Origin: Zemynaea arenosa
GTDB lineage: Bacteria; Pseudomonadota; Gammaproteobacteria; Burkholderiales; Burkholderiaceae_D
DNA: 34,249 bases
Reading direction: 5' to 3'
Assembly: GCF_004614185.1 (NCBI RefSeq)
Contig: NZ_SPVF01000254.1
Location: 1 to 34,249 of the forward strand
Position 1 is the stretch's first letter, and every line of letters begins with the position of its first letter. This document shows positions 9,394 to 17,007 of the stretch, piece after piece. The notes under the pieces are model-generated. The model had not been told where the DNA came from, searched no databases, and worked only from the letters and a program-made list of their open reading frames with translations. A program made the translations under genes and the position numbers.

Positions 9394-9422
9394 CCCCCGA
9401 ACTTCAAACAGGGGGCGTGACG

Positions 9423-12029
9423 ATGACGAAGTACTCCGGTGTGCTGGCGGGTGGGCTGTGCGGATCGTTGCTGGCGTTGTGGCTGGTCCAGTCGGCGCCG
9501 GAACTGGCGCTCGGCACCGCCGCCGGGGTGATCGGCTTGGCCGTGCTGCTGCACTGGGCGTTCGGACGCCTCGCCGCAGGCACGCTGCCGGAGCCGTTCG
9601 CGCGCTGGCAGCCTGCATCGTGGTTGCTGCTCAGTGCCGCCGCCATGTTGCCGCCGTCCGCGGCCGGGGTGCTGGTCGGGTGCACCGCCGTGCTGCTGGC
9701 GCAGGCCGCGCTCTACCTGCTGGCGCTCGGTCCGCAGGGCCGGGAGCGCATCGCGCGGCGCGACACGTACATCGCGGCGCTGTTTCTCATCTCCGGCTTC
9801 TCGGCGCTGATCTACCAGGTGGTGTGGCAGCGGATCCTGTTCTCGACCTTCGGCATCAACACCGAATCGGTGACGGTGGTGGTGTCGGTCTTCATGTTCG
9901 GGCTCGGTCTCGGCTCGCTGGCGGGCGGGTGGGCGCAGCAGCGCTTTCCGCATCACTTGCTGCATCTGTTCCTGTTCCTGGAGACGGCGATCGGTGTGTA
10001 TGGCCTGTTCAGCGTGGACCTGATTCACCTGGTCAGCACCCTGTCCGGCCCGACGTCGACCGGGACGCTGGTGGCCTGGGTCTACCTGATCCTCGCGATT
10101 CCCACGCTGCTGATGGGCGCGACACTGCCCGTGCTGGTGGCCTGGCTGCAGCGCTACCTGCGCAATATCGGCCGCTCGGTGGGCCTGCTGTACGCGTTCA
10201 ATGCGTTCGGCTCCGCGATCGCGGCCTTCCTCACGGTGGAGATGCTGTTTCCGCTGGTGGGGCAGCGCGCCTCGGTGTGGATCGCGGTGGCGTGCAATCT
10301 CACGACGGCGCTGCTGATCTGGGATGCGAGCCGCAAGATCCGGAGGCGGGACAGCGGCAGCGGTCCGGAGGACAGTGGCGCGGATGCCGCCATGCTGGCC
10401 GCGCCGTACACGGCTGCCGCCACGCCGTCAGCGCCGGACAACGCACGTGCCTCGGTTCCGGGCCCGGCGCCGGTCCCAGGCGGGCCCGCAGCAGCGGCCC
10501 GGCTGCCTTACGGCTTCGTGTTTTTCACGCTGGCCGCCATTGGCTACATCTCGCTGAGCCAGGAGATCGTCTGGTTCCGCATACTCGGCTTCATGTCGGC
10601 GGGCCGGCCGCAAATTTTCGGCCTGATGCTGGCGGCCTTCCTGGTTGGTATCGCCGCCGGGTCGCTGCGTTCCAAGCGCGTGTGCGAACAGGGCGATGAC
10701 CCGTACCGTTACCTGCTGCGCGCCCTGCTGGCCGCCATTGCCGTGTTCTACCTCGCGCTGCCGGTCGTGGCGCATGCGGCGGGGTGTGTGGGCAAGGACC
10801 TTGCCTATCTGATCGCCTACCTCGCGGTCGGCATCGTCGCCTACTACACCGGCGGCATCCTGCCGATGCTGATCCACGTGGGCACCGCGGACCAGTCCAC
10901 GTCGTCCACCCGCGCCATGTCCTGGCTGTACTTCGCCAATATCATCGGCTCGACGTGCGGTCCATTGCTGACGGGCTTCGTCCTGCTGGACCGTTTTTCG
11001 CTGGAAGCCAACGTGGTGATCCTGAGCGCGATCGGCCTGGCGCTGCTGGCCCTGATCGCTGCCTTCGCGCGACGCGGTTCGGGCTCGCGGGTGCAGTTTG
11101 GCGGTCTCGCGGCGGGCCTGTGCGTGGTGGCGTGGTTCACGCACGGGCCGATGTTCGCCGGCCACCTGGAACTGCTGCAGTACGGTCCCACGCCGCATGC
11201 CCCCTTCAAGTACGTGCTGGAGAACCGTGGTGGCATCATCACCGCGCAGGCCGACCCGGAAGGGGATATCCTGTTCGGCAGCGGCATCTACGACGGCCGC
11301 TTCAACACGGACCCCGGCAACAACGCCAACCACATCGACCGCGCCTACCTGGTCGCGGGCCTGCACCGCAATCCGGCGCGGATGCTGGAGATCGGGCTGT
11401 CCAGCGGGTCCTGGGCGCGCGTGCTGGCCAACTACGAGCCGGTGAAGTCGCTGACGATCATCGAGATCAATCCAGGCTACCCGGCCGTGATGCAGCGCTA
11501 TCCCTACATCGCGAGCGTGCTGGAGGACCCCAAGGTGGCGCTGCACGTGGACGATGGGCGGCGCTGGCTGCGCAATCATGAGGGGGAGAGCTTCGACTTC
11601 ATCCTCATGAACACGTCCTATCACTGGCGCAGCAACATGACCAACCTGCTGTCGCTGGAGTTCCTCCGAATGATGAAGGGCCATCTGCGGCCAGGCGGGG
11701 TGGTCTACTACAACACGACCGGTTCGCCGGACGTGGTGCACACGGCGGAGCAGGTGTTCCGGCACGTGCGCGTCTTCTACAACTTCGTCGCCGCCAGCGA
11801 TACGCCATTCGACATCGGCACGGACGAACGCCGCGCCAACCTCCAGCGCTTCCGCAATACCGACGGCACCGCGGTATTCGGCCCGGAGCGCGCCGCCGCG
11901 CTGCGCCGCCTGGCCACCGCTCCGCTGGTCCTCCCCGCCGACTTCAAGCAAGGCGCCGGCCATCTGTGGACCATCACCGACGACAATATGGCGCCCGAAT
12001 ACAAGCACCCGATCTATCCGGATCACTGA
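9423..12029 (+). CDS. Membrane protein with degenerate spermidine-synthase-like domain
   Basis: The 868-aa protein belongs to the 'fused MFS/spermidine synthase' type. The N-terminal two thirds are hydrophobic with many membrane segments, including the hallmark [14 protein letters not shown] (from about residue 123). A Pro/Ala-rich loop (about 320-360) separates two membrane blocks. The C-terminal part (about 640-800) is a Rossmann methyltransferase/aminopropyltransferase fold: [11 protein letters not shown] (from 654), IIEINPGY, then DDGRRWL. The position of the catalytic Asp motif reads [12 protein letters not shown] (724-735), with no acidic residue after the strand, so classical polyamine synthesis is doubtful. 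Substrate and reaction are unknown. The ATG has GGGGG seven bases upstream and a promoter just before it. Tandem stops (TGA TAA) end the gene. Confidence 0.85.
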   Translation: MTKYSGVLAGGLCGSLLALWLVQSAPELALGTAAGVIGLAVLLHWAFGRLAAGTLPEPFARWQPASWLLLSAAAMLPPSAAGVLVGCTAVLLAQAALYLLALGPQGRERIARRDTYIAALFLISGFSALIYQVVWQRILFSTFGINTESVTVVVSVFMFGLGLGSLAGGWAQQRFPHHLLHLFLFLETAIGVYGLFSVDLIHLVSTLSGPTSTGTLVAWVYLILAIPTLLMGATLPVLVAWLQRYLRNIGRSVGLLYAFNAFGSAIAAFLTVEMLFPLVGQRASVWIAVACNLTTALLIWDASRKIRRRDSGSGPEDSGADAAMLAAPYTAAATPSAPDNARASVPGPAPVPGGPAAAARLPYGFVFFTLAAIGYISLSQEIVWFRILGFMSAGRPQIFGLMLAAFLVGIAAGSLRSKRVCEQGDDPYRYLLRALLAAIAVFYLALPVVAHAAGCVGKDLAYLIAYLAVGIVAYYTGGILPMLIHVGTADQSTSSTRAMSWLYFANIIGSTCGPLLTGFVLLDRFSLEANVVILSAIGLALLALIAAFARRGSGSRVQFGGLAAGLCVVAWFTHGPMFAGHLELLQYGPTPHAPFKYVLENRGGIITAQADPEGDILFGSGIYDGRFNTDPGNNANHIDRAYLVAGLHRNPARMLEIGLSSGSWARVLANYEPVKSLTIIEINPGYPAVMQRYPYIASVLEDPKVALHVDDGRRWLRNHEGESFDFILMNTSYHWRSNMTNLLSLEFLRMMKGHLRPGGVVYYNTTGSPDVVHTAEQVFRHVRVFYNFVAASDTPFDIGTDERRANLQRFRNTDGTAVFGPERAAALRRLATAPLVLPADFKQGAGHLWTITDDNMAPEYKHPIYPDH

Positions 12030-12057
12030 TAACGCACTGCTGAAGCAGGCGTGCCGT

Positions 12058-12069
12058 GCGGCGCGCCGC
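12058..12069. repeat. 12-bp perfect palindrome between convergent genes
   Basis: GCGGCGCGCCGC is self-complementary and lies in the 42-bp gap between the membrane protein gene and the GNAT gene, whose stops face each other. Flanking GCGTGC (12050) and GCACGC (near 12080) could extend a larger stem. It may act as a bidirectional terminator, but no T-run is present on either side. Confidence 0.3.
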
Positions 12070-12071
12070 CG

Positions 12072-12548
12072 TCAGCGCAGCACGCGGCGCATGACGAGGG
12101 GAGAGGGTTCGGCCGGATTGGCGTGCGTGTACTCGAGTTCTTCGGCGAGCTCGAATTCGAAGGCGGAGTAGAAGTCGATCAGCTTGGGCTGGTCGGGGCG
12201 CACCGCGAGCCGGAGCTCCCCCACCGCGCATTCGAGCGCATGGTGGATCACCGCCTCCAGCAGGTGCTGCGACAGATTGGTGCCGCGGAACAGGGGCAGG
12301 ACGCCCATGCGCATCACTTCCCACACGCCGTCATCCACCTCGTGCGGCAGCCAGCGCACCGAGCCGACCGGCTCGCCGTCGTACTCCAGCACAAAGGCGC
12401 CACCGTCGCGCAGATGCTCGCCCACGCGGATCGCGGTCTCGCGGTGGCCACTCGAGGTGACGGCCACCTTGTTCGCCCAGCACTTGCGGGTCAGGTCCGC
12501 AATGAGCTGGGCGTCTTCGTCGGTTGCGGAACGGACGACTATGCCCAT
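12072..12548 (-). CDS. GNAT family N-acetyltransferase
   Basis: A 158-aa single-domain acetyl-CoA-dependent acyltransferase. The N-terminus MGIVVRSATDEDAQLIADL is the usual first strand and helix. The central strands are GAFVLEYDGEPVGSVRWL, then the acetyl-CoA loop region VMRMGVLPLFRGTNLSQHLLEAVI, where the R/Q-x-x-G-x-G/A motif is degenerate (RGTNLS). A C-terminal strand and helix with LIDFYSAFEF complete the fold. The ATG at 12548 follows the metG stop by 16 bp, so the two are likely cotranscribed. The substrate (small molecule or protein) cannot be told from the sequence. Confidence 0.85.
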   Translation of the reverse strand: MGIVVRSATDEDAQLIADLTRKCWANKVAVTSSGHRETAIRVGEHLRDGGAFVLEYDGEPVGSVRWLPHEVDDGVWEVMRMGVLPLFRGTNLSQHLLEAVIHHALECAVGELRLAVRPDQPKLIDFYSAFEFELAEELEYTHANPAEPSPLVMRRVLR

Positions 12549-12564
12549 GTGGTTCGGGGTGGGT

Positions 12565-14694
12565 TTATCGAATGCGCATGCCCGGGGTCGCGCCCGGCCA
12601 CGGCTCCAGTACGTAGAGGCCAGGATTCGCCTTCTCGTCGGCGGCGGAGGCGCACAGCACCATGCCTTCGGACACGCCAAACTTCATCTTGCGCGGCGCG
12701 AGGTTCGCCACCAGCACCGTGAGCTTGCCGATCAGCTGCTCCGGCTGATACGCCGACTTGATGCCCGAGAAGACGTTGCGGTGGCGGCCTTCGCCCACGT
12801 CCAGCGTGAGACGCAGCAGCTTGTCCGAACCTTCTACGTGCTCGCAGTTGACGATCTGCGCGATGCGCAGGTCGACCTTCATGAAGTCGTCGATCTTGAT
12901 CTCGTCGGCCAGCGGCTCGACGCCATCGGCGGGCGCGGAGGCCGGCGTCACCGCCACCGGCTTCCCGGCCGGTGCCGCTGCTGCCGCTGCCGCCGCGATC
13001 TGCGCCGGTTTGTCGAACAAGTCCTCGACCATCTTGGCGTCCACGCGGGTGAGCAGATGGCTGTAGGTGCCGATGGTCCGGCCCAGCATGGTCTCGTACA
13101 CCGCGGCGCCGCGGGTATCGGCCCACGAGAGCGACGCGTCGTGGAGGAAGGCCGCCACGCGCGAGGCGATCTCCGGCAGTACCGGCGCCAGCATGATGGT
13201 CAGCTGGCGGAACAGGATCAGGGCGGTGGTGCAGACCTCGTGCAGCTCGGCCGTCTTGGCTTCGTCCTTGGCCAGGATCCACGGCTTGTTCTCGTCCACG
13301 TACTGGTTGGTGACGTCCGCGACCTCCATGATCTCGCGCAGCGCCTTGCCGTACTCGCGCGCCTCGAAGTTGGCGGCGATGGCGGCCTGGCGCTCTGCGC
13401 CATCCACGGTCAGCGCGCGCTTGATCCAGTCCTGCGCGTTGGCCGAGAGCGAAGACGCCAGCTTGCCATCGAACTTCTTGGTGATGAAGCCCGCGCAGCG
13501 GCTGGCGATGTTGACGTACTTGCCTACCAGGTCCGAGTTCACGCGCGCCACGAAGTCGTCGCCGTTGAAGTCCAGGTCCTCGACCTTGGAGTTCAGCTTG
13601 AAGGCGATGTAGTAGCGCAGCCACTCCGGGTTCATCTTCAGTTCCAGGTAACGCAGCGGCGAGATGCCGGTGCCGCGCGACTTGGACATCTTTTCGTTAT
13701 TGACGGTCAGGTGCCCGTGCACGTTGACCTTCAGCTTGTCGATGATCGGGTGGCCGGCGAAGTTCAGCATCGCGGGCCAGAACAGCAGGTGGAAGGAGAC
13801 GATGTCCTTGCCGATGAAGTGCACCTGCTCGGTGGCCGGATCGCGCAGCAGGGCTTCGAAGTCGATGCCTTTCTTTTCGCAGTAGTTCTTCAGCGAGGCC
13901 AGATAGCCGACCGGGGCGTCCAGCCACACGTAGAAGAACTTGCCCGGCGCATCCGGGATCGGAATGCCGAAGTAGGGCGCGTCGCGCGAGATGTCCCAGT
14001 CGGCGAGCTTTTCGCCGTTCTCGCCCAGCCACTCGGACACCTTGTTGACCATCTCCGGCTGCAAACGGCCCGGCGTGTTGAGCCACTCCTTGAGGAACTG
14101 GAAGCAGCGCGGGTCGGACAGCTTGAAGAAGTACTGTTCCGAAGGCTTCAGCACCGGCGTGGACCCGGTGAACACGGAGTACGGATTGACGAGTTCCGTC
14201 GGCTGGTAGGCCGCGCCGCACACCTCGCAGTTGTCACCGTATTGGTCCTTGGCGCCGCACTTGGGGCACTCGCCCTTGATGTTGCGGTCCGCCAGGAACA
14301 TGCCTTTCACCGGATCGTAGAAGCGGTCGACGGTCTTGGTGACGATCAGCCCCGCGTCGCGCAGCTTGCGGTAGATGCCCTGCGAGAGCTGGACGTTTTC
14401 CGGCGAGTCGGTCGAGTACCAGTTATCGAAGGCGATGTGAAAGCCGTCCAGGTACTGCGGGCGGCCGGCCGCGATCTTGGCCACGAACTCCTGCGGGGTC
14501 AGGCCTTCCTTTTCGGCGGCGATCATGATCGGCGTGCCGTGCGTGTCGTCCGCGCACACGAAGTGCACTTCCGTGCCCTGCATTCGCTGGTAGCGCACCC
14601 AGATGTCGGCCTGGATGTACTCCATCATGTGGCCGATGTGGAAGGCAGCGTTAGCGTAGGGCAGGGCAGTGGTGACGAACAGCTTGCGTGTCAT
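12565..14694 (-). CDS. metG: Methionyl-tRNA synthetase MetG
   Basis: MetG charges tRNA-Met and initiator tRNA. The 709-aa protein has the class I catalytic core with HIGH at residues 19-22 and KMSKS at 335-339, a zinc-binding knuckle with CPKCG and CEVCG, the anticodon-binding helical domain, an Ala/Pro-rich linker (residues about 555-580) and a C-terminal tRNA-binding OB-fold ([18 protein letters not shown] onward). The length and the C-terminal domain match the dimeric E. coli-type enzyme. It is divergent from the DUF4402 gene across a 238-bp gap. In E. coli the divergent neighbour is mrp; here mrp lies about 5 kb away. Confidence 0.98.
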   Translation of the reverse strand: MTRKLFVTTALPYANAAFHIGHMMEYIQADIWVRYQRMQGTEVHFVCADDTHGTPIMIAAEKEGLTPQEFVAKIAAGRPQYLDGFHIAFDNWYSTDSPENVQLSQGIYRKLRDAGLIVTKTVDRFYDPVKGMFLADRNIKGECPKCGAKDQYGDNCEVCGAAYQPTELVNPYSVFTGSTPVLKPSEQYFFKLSDPRCFQFLKEWLNTPGRLQPEMVNKVSEWLGENGEKLADWDISRDAPYFGIPIPDAPGKFFYVWLDAPVGYLASLKNYCEKKGIDFEALLRDPATEQVHFIGKDIVSFHLLFWPAMLNFAGHPIIDKLKVNVHGHLTVNNEKMSKSRGTGISPLRYLELKMNPEWLRYYIAFKLNSKVEDLDFNGDDFVARVNSDLVGKYVNIASRCAGFITKKFDGKLASSLSANAQDWIKRALTVDGAERQAAIAANFEAREYGKALREIMEVADVTNQYVDENKPWILAKDEAKTAELHEVCTTALILFRQLTIMLAPVLPEIASRVAAFLHDASLSWADTRGAAVYETMLGRTIGTYSHLLTRVDAKMVEDLFDKPAQIAAAAAAAAPAGKPVAVTPASAPADGVEPLADEIKIDDFMKVDLRIAQIVNCEHVEGSDKLLRLTLDVGEGRHRNVFSGIKSAYQPEQLIGKLTVLVANLAPRKMKFGVSEGMVLCASAADEKANPGLYVLEPWPGATPGMRIR

Positions 14695-14730
14695 GGTCGT
14701 GTGGAACCGTGGTGAAAGGGGGAAATGAGC

Positions 14731-14736
14731 ATTTTA
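14731..14736 (-). promoter_or_regulatory. Likely -10 element of metG
   Basis: The minus strand reads CTGGTAAAATGCTC, placing TAAAAT about 36 bases before the metG ATG. No convincing -35 hexamer is visible. The GGTAAAATG core is identical to that before the DUF3460 gene. Confidence 0.4.
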
Positions 14737-14827
14737 CCAGTGGATGGCTGGGCATGGCAGCGTAGCCTGGTGTTGCTCTCCGTTGCAATTTAATGACAAG
14801 GAGCAAACGATTGCCTCGAATTAATTG

Positions 14828-14856
14828 TTGAACAACGGTAAGTTGCTCTGTATTGT
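14828..14856 (+). promoter_or_regulatory. Candidate sigma-70 promoter of the chaperone-usher cassette
   Basis: TTGAAC (14828-14833) and TATTGT (14851-14856) are spaced by 17 bases, each matching consensus at 4/6 positions. A small palindrome, TTGTT-G-AACAA (14825-14835), overlaps the -35 and could be an operator half-site arrangement. This 238-bp AT-richer stretch between metG and the first DUF4402 gene holds no other feature I can see. Confidence 0.4.
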
Positions 14857-14932
14857 GGACCGCGCTTCGAGATCGCGGCTGGAGCACCCAAAACACCGTG
14901 TTGTCCGCGAACTGACCTGAGGAGATATAAGA

Positions 14933-15466
14933 ATGAAAAAGCAAATGTTCCTGCAGTACGTCACCGGCGGCGCGCTCGCCGCGGTCCTGTCCACCACCGG
15001 CAGCGCAGCGATCGCCGCAACGGCATCGGCCTCCGCCACCGTCATCATCCCAATCACGATCACCAAGGCCGCCGACCTGGCCTTCGGCAAGTTCGCACCG
15101 GGCGCCGGCGGCACCATCACGGTGGATACCTCGGGCGCCCGCACCGCCAGCGGCGTGGTGCTGTCCACGGTCGGCAGCTCGCCCACCGCGGCGCGCTTCG
15201 ACGTGGCTGGTGAAAACAACGCCACCTACGCCATCACCCTGACTCCGCCGACCGACCTGGTGAGCGGCAGCGACACCATGGCCTTCACCGGCTTCAGCGA
15301 AGTGGGCTCCGCGGCCACCGGCGCCACCAGCGGCAATGCGACCACCGGCACCCTGAGCGGCAGCGGCGCGCAGTCGATCTTCATCGGCGGTGCGCTGACG
15401 GTGGCCAGTAACCAGCCGGCGGGCAGCTACGCCGGCACCATCACCTGTACCGTCGAGTACAACTGA
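14933..15466 (+). CDS. DUF4402 domain pilin-like subunit (first)
   Basis: A 177-aa secreted protein. The N-terminus (MKKQMFLQYV...) is a signal peptide with likely cleavage after IAA at 27-29. The mature part is a DUF4402 domain: an early strand with DLAFGKFAPGAGGTITVD, a conserved GARTASG turn, and a C-terminal strand ending NQPAGSYAGTITCTVEYN. Proteins of this type are encoded with chaperone-usher genes and are thought to be surface fibre subunits. The ATG has a strong AGGAG at 14920-14924, eight bases upstream, the best ribosome site in the cassette. That fits a major subunit made in quantity (inference). Confidence 0.85.
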   Translation: MKKQMFLQYVTGGALAAVLSTTGSAAIAATASASATVIIPITITKAADLAFGKFAPGAGGTITVDTSGARTASGVVLSTVGSSPTAARFDVAGENNATYAITLTPPTDLVSGSDTMAFTGFSEVGSAATGATSGNATTGTLSGSGAQSIFIGGALTVASNQPAGSYAGTITCTVEYN

Positions 15467-15504
15467 GGCGCTGAGCCATTGAGCTGAGCGGGCAGGGCAG
15501 GCGC

Positions 15505-15963
15505 ATGCTCTGGCGCGGTGGGCTGGCAGCCGCCGCGCTGGGACTGGCGTTGCCCGCCTCCGCCCAGCTCACTCTGACTTCCACCCGCAACCTGCAGTTC
15601 GGGAGCCTCACGGTGGGCGGCGGCGGGACGGTCACGGTCGACACCAACGGCGCCCGCACCCGCAGCGGGGCGGTGTTCCTGATGCCCTCCGGTTCCAGCA
15701 CGTCCGCCAGCTTCACGGTCACCGACAACGACCCGGCCAACCTGAACAAGTCCTTCGTGATCACGCTGCCGGACAGCGCGAACCTGTCGAACGGCAGCGG
15801 CGGGAGCATGCAGCTGACGAACTTCACCAGCAACCCGCCGGGCAGCGGCCTGTTTTCGGGCTCGGGCCAGGTGCTGACGGTGGGGGCGACTCTGACCGTG
15901 GATGCGAACCAGCCGCGCGGAACGTATTCCGGCACCTTCAATATCACCATCAATTACCAATGA
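15505..15963 (+). CDS. DUF4402 domain pilin-like subunit (second)
   Basis: A 152-aa secreted protein related to the preceding gene: the same framework is seen in NLQFGSLTVGGGGTVTVD, NGARTRSG and the C-terminal VDANQPRGTYSGTFNITINY. The signal peptide likely ends after ASA at 18-20. It has only a weak AGGCG-type ribosome site, so it may be a minor or tip subunit (inference). Its stop overlaps the chaperone start by four bases (ATGA), so subunit and chaperone are translationally coupled. Confidence 0.83.
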   Translation: MLWRGGLAAAALGLALPASAQLTLTSTRNLQFGSLTVGGGGTVTVDTNGARTRSGAVFLMPSGSSTSASFTVTDNDPANLNKSFVITLPDSANLSNGSGGSMQLTNFTSNPPGSGLFSGSGQVLTVGATLTVDANQPRGTYSGTFNITINYQ

Positions 15964-16817
15964 TTCGCCATCGCTATCTGAGGTGCACCATGCCGTTCGT
16001 CCGTGGGCTGCAATTCCTGTTTGTTCTCCTGGCCGTGCTGGCCTCCGTCTGGGCGCGCGCCGATCTGCTACTGCATCCCACGCGGCTGGTGTTCGAGAAG
16101 AACACGCGCACGGCGCAGCTGGAACTGATTAATAACGGCACCGAACCCGCGACCTATCGCATCTCGCTGGTGAACAAGCGGATGACCGAGAACGGCGAGT
16201 TCATTGCGGCCAAAGCGGCACAGGGCGACGAGCGCTTTGCCGACCAGCTGGTGCGCTTTGCGCCGCACCAGGTGACGCTGATGCCGGGCACCTCCCAGAC
16301 CGTGCGCGTCATGCTGCGCAAGCCGGCGGACCTGGCGCGCGGTGAGTACCGCACGCATTTGCAATTCGATCGCGTGGCGAATCCGGTGGCGGCCGGGCCG
16401 GCCGCCGGCGAGGCGCCGCCGGGAGAAGTCGGGGTGGCGATTTCCGTGATGGTGGGCGCCTCGATCCCGGTGATCGTGCGCAATGGCGACCTGGCGGCAC
16501 CGTCGGTGGCGCTGTCGCAGCTGGAGCTGGTCAAGGCTGGGGAGGCGCCTGCGCTGCGCTTTGCGATCGAGCGTGCCGGCGAGACCTCGCTGTATGGCGA
16601 CCTGGAAGCCAGCTTCACGAGCGCCAGTGGCAAGGCGCAGAAGGTGGGGCAGGCAGCGGGTGTGGCGGTCTACACGCCGAACGCACTGCGCCGCGCGACC
16701 CTGCCTCTGGCCGCGCCCTCGGGCGGGCTGGCGCGTGGCACGCTGCACCTGGTGCTGCGCAGCCGCCCGGAGGCCGGCTCGATCGTGCTGGGGCAGGCCG
16801 ATCTCGCCATCCCCTGA
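15960..16817 (+). CDS. Periplasmic fimbrial chaperone (PapD-like)
   Basis: This 285-aa protein is the chaperone that would fold DUF4402 subunits in the periplasm by donor-strand complementation. A signal peptide ends near WARA-D (31-35). Domain 1 shows LLLHPTRLVFEKNTRTAQLEL (about 36-56) and the G1-type strand FAPHQVTLMPGTSQTVRVML (about 100-119), the family hallmark. Domain 2 follows from about residue 155. A Gly/Ala/Pro-rich insert at about 141-155 precedes domain 2. The ATG at 15960 overlaps the preceding stop; an ATG at 15990 would also leave a full signal peptide. Confidence 0.88.
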   Translation: MIRHRYLRCTMPFVRGLQFLFVLLAVLASVWARADLLLHPTRLVFEKNTRTAQLELINNGTEPATYRISLVNKRMTENGEFIAAKAAQGDERFADQLVRFAPHQVTLMPGTSQTVRVMLRKPADLARGEYRTHLQFDRVANPVAAGPAAGEAPPGEVGVAISVMVGASIPVIVRNGDLAAPSVALSQLELVKAGEAPALRFAIERAGETSLYGDLEASFTSASGKAQKVGQAAGVAVYTPNALRRATLPLAAPSGGLARGTLHLVLRSRPEAGSIVLGQADLAIP

Positions 16818-16825
16818 TACACCAG

Positions 16826-16895
16826 CAGTACGCCTGTCAATACACTTCCAGCACACCTGGCCAGTACACCCGGCCAGGTATATCAGTACAGCGCC
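16826..16895. repeat. Short degenerate repeats of CAGTACACCTGG type
   Basis: Five related 12-base units start at 16826, 16838, 16849, 16862 and 16884 (CAGTACGCCTGT, CAATACACTTCC, CAGCACACCTGG, CAGTACACCCGG, CAGTACAGCGCC). The first four are spaced 11-13 bases apart, about one helical turn. They lie just after the chaperone stop in the 190-bp gap before the usher. Confidence 0.5.
16855..16879 (+). promoter_or_regulatory. Hairpin in the chaperone-usher intergenic region
   Basis: ACCTGGCC (16855-16862) pairs perfectly with GGCCAGGT (16872-16879) around a 9-base loop. It is followed at 16904-16917 by the smaller palindrome GGGCGG-AA-CCGCCC. Neither has a T-run. They may shield or process the message between chaperone and usher. 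Confidence 0.4.
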
Positions 16896-16977
16896 AGAAT
16901 TGAGGGCGGAACCGCCCGGTATTCGGCCCTAGAAATCGTTACCTCCTAGCCAATAATCCCCGTTCGATCAACGGATT

Positions 16978-17000
16978 GCGGACGGCGCTCGCTCGTCCGC
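16978..17000 (+). promoter_or_regulatory. Hairpin immediately upstream of the usher start
   Basis: GCGGACG (16978-16984) pairs perfectly with CGTCCGC (16994-17000), loop of nine, ending seven bases before the usher ATG. No Shine-Dalgarno sequence is visible in this spacer, so the structure covers the ribosome-loading zone. A role in limiting usher translation is inference. Confidence 0.35.
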
Positions 17001-17007
17001 CGGATGC

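Noticed and set aside
12184..14715. 843-codon open frame on the plus strand opposite metG
   Set aside because: The minus strand carries HIGH, KMSKS and the tRNA-binding domain; the plus frame has only Arg/Val/His-biased shadow composition.
16925..16960. AGGAGGT on the minus strand as a ribosome site for a hidden gene
   Set aside because: No start codon follows at a suitable distance on that strand before a stop.
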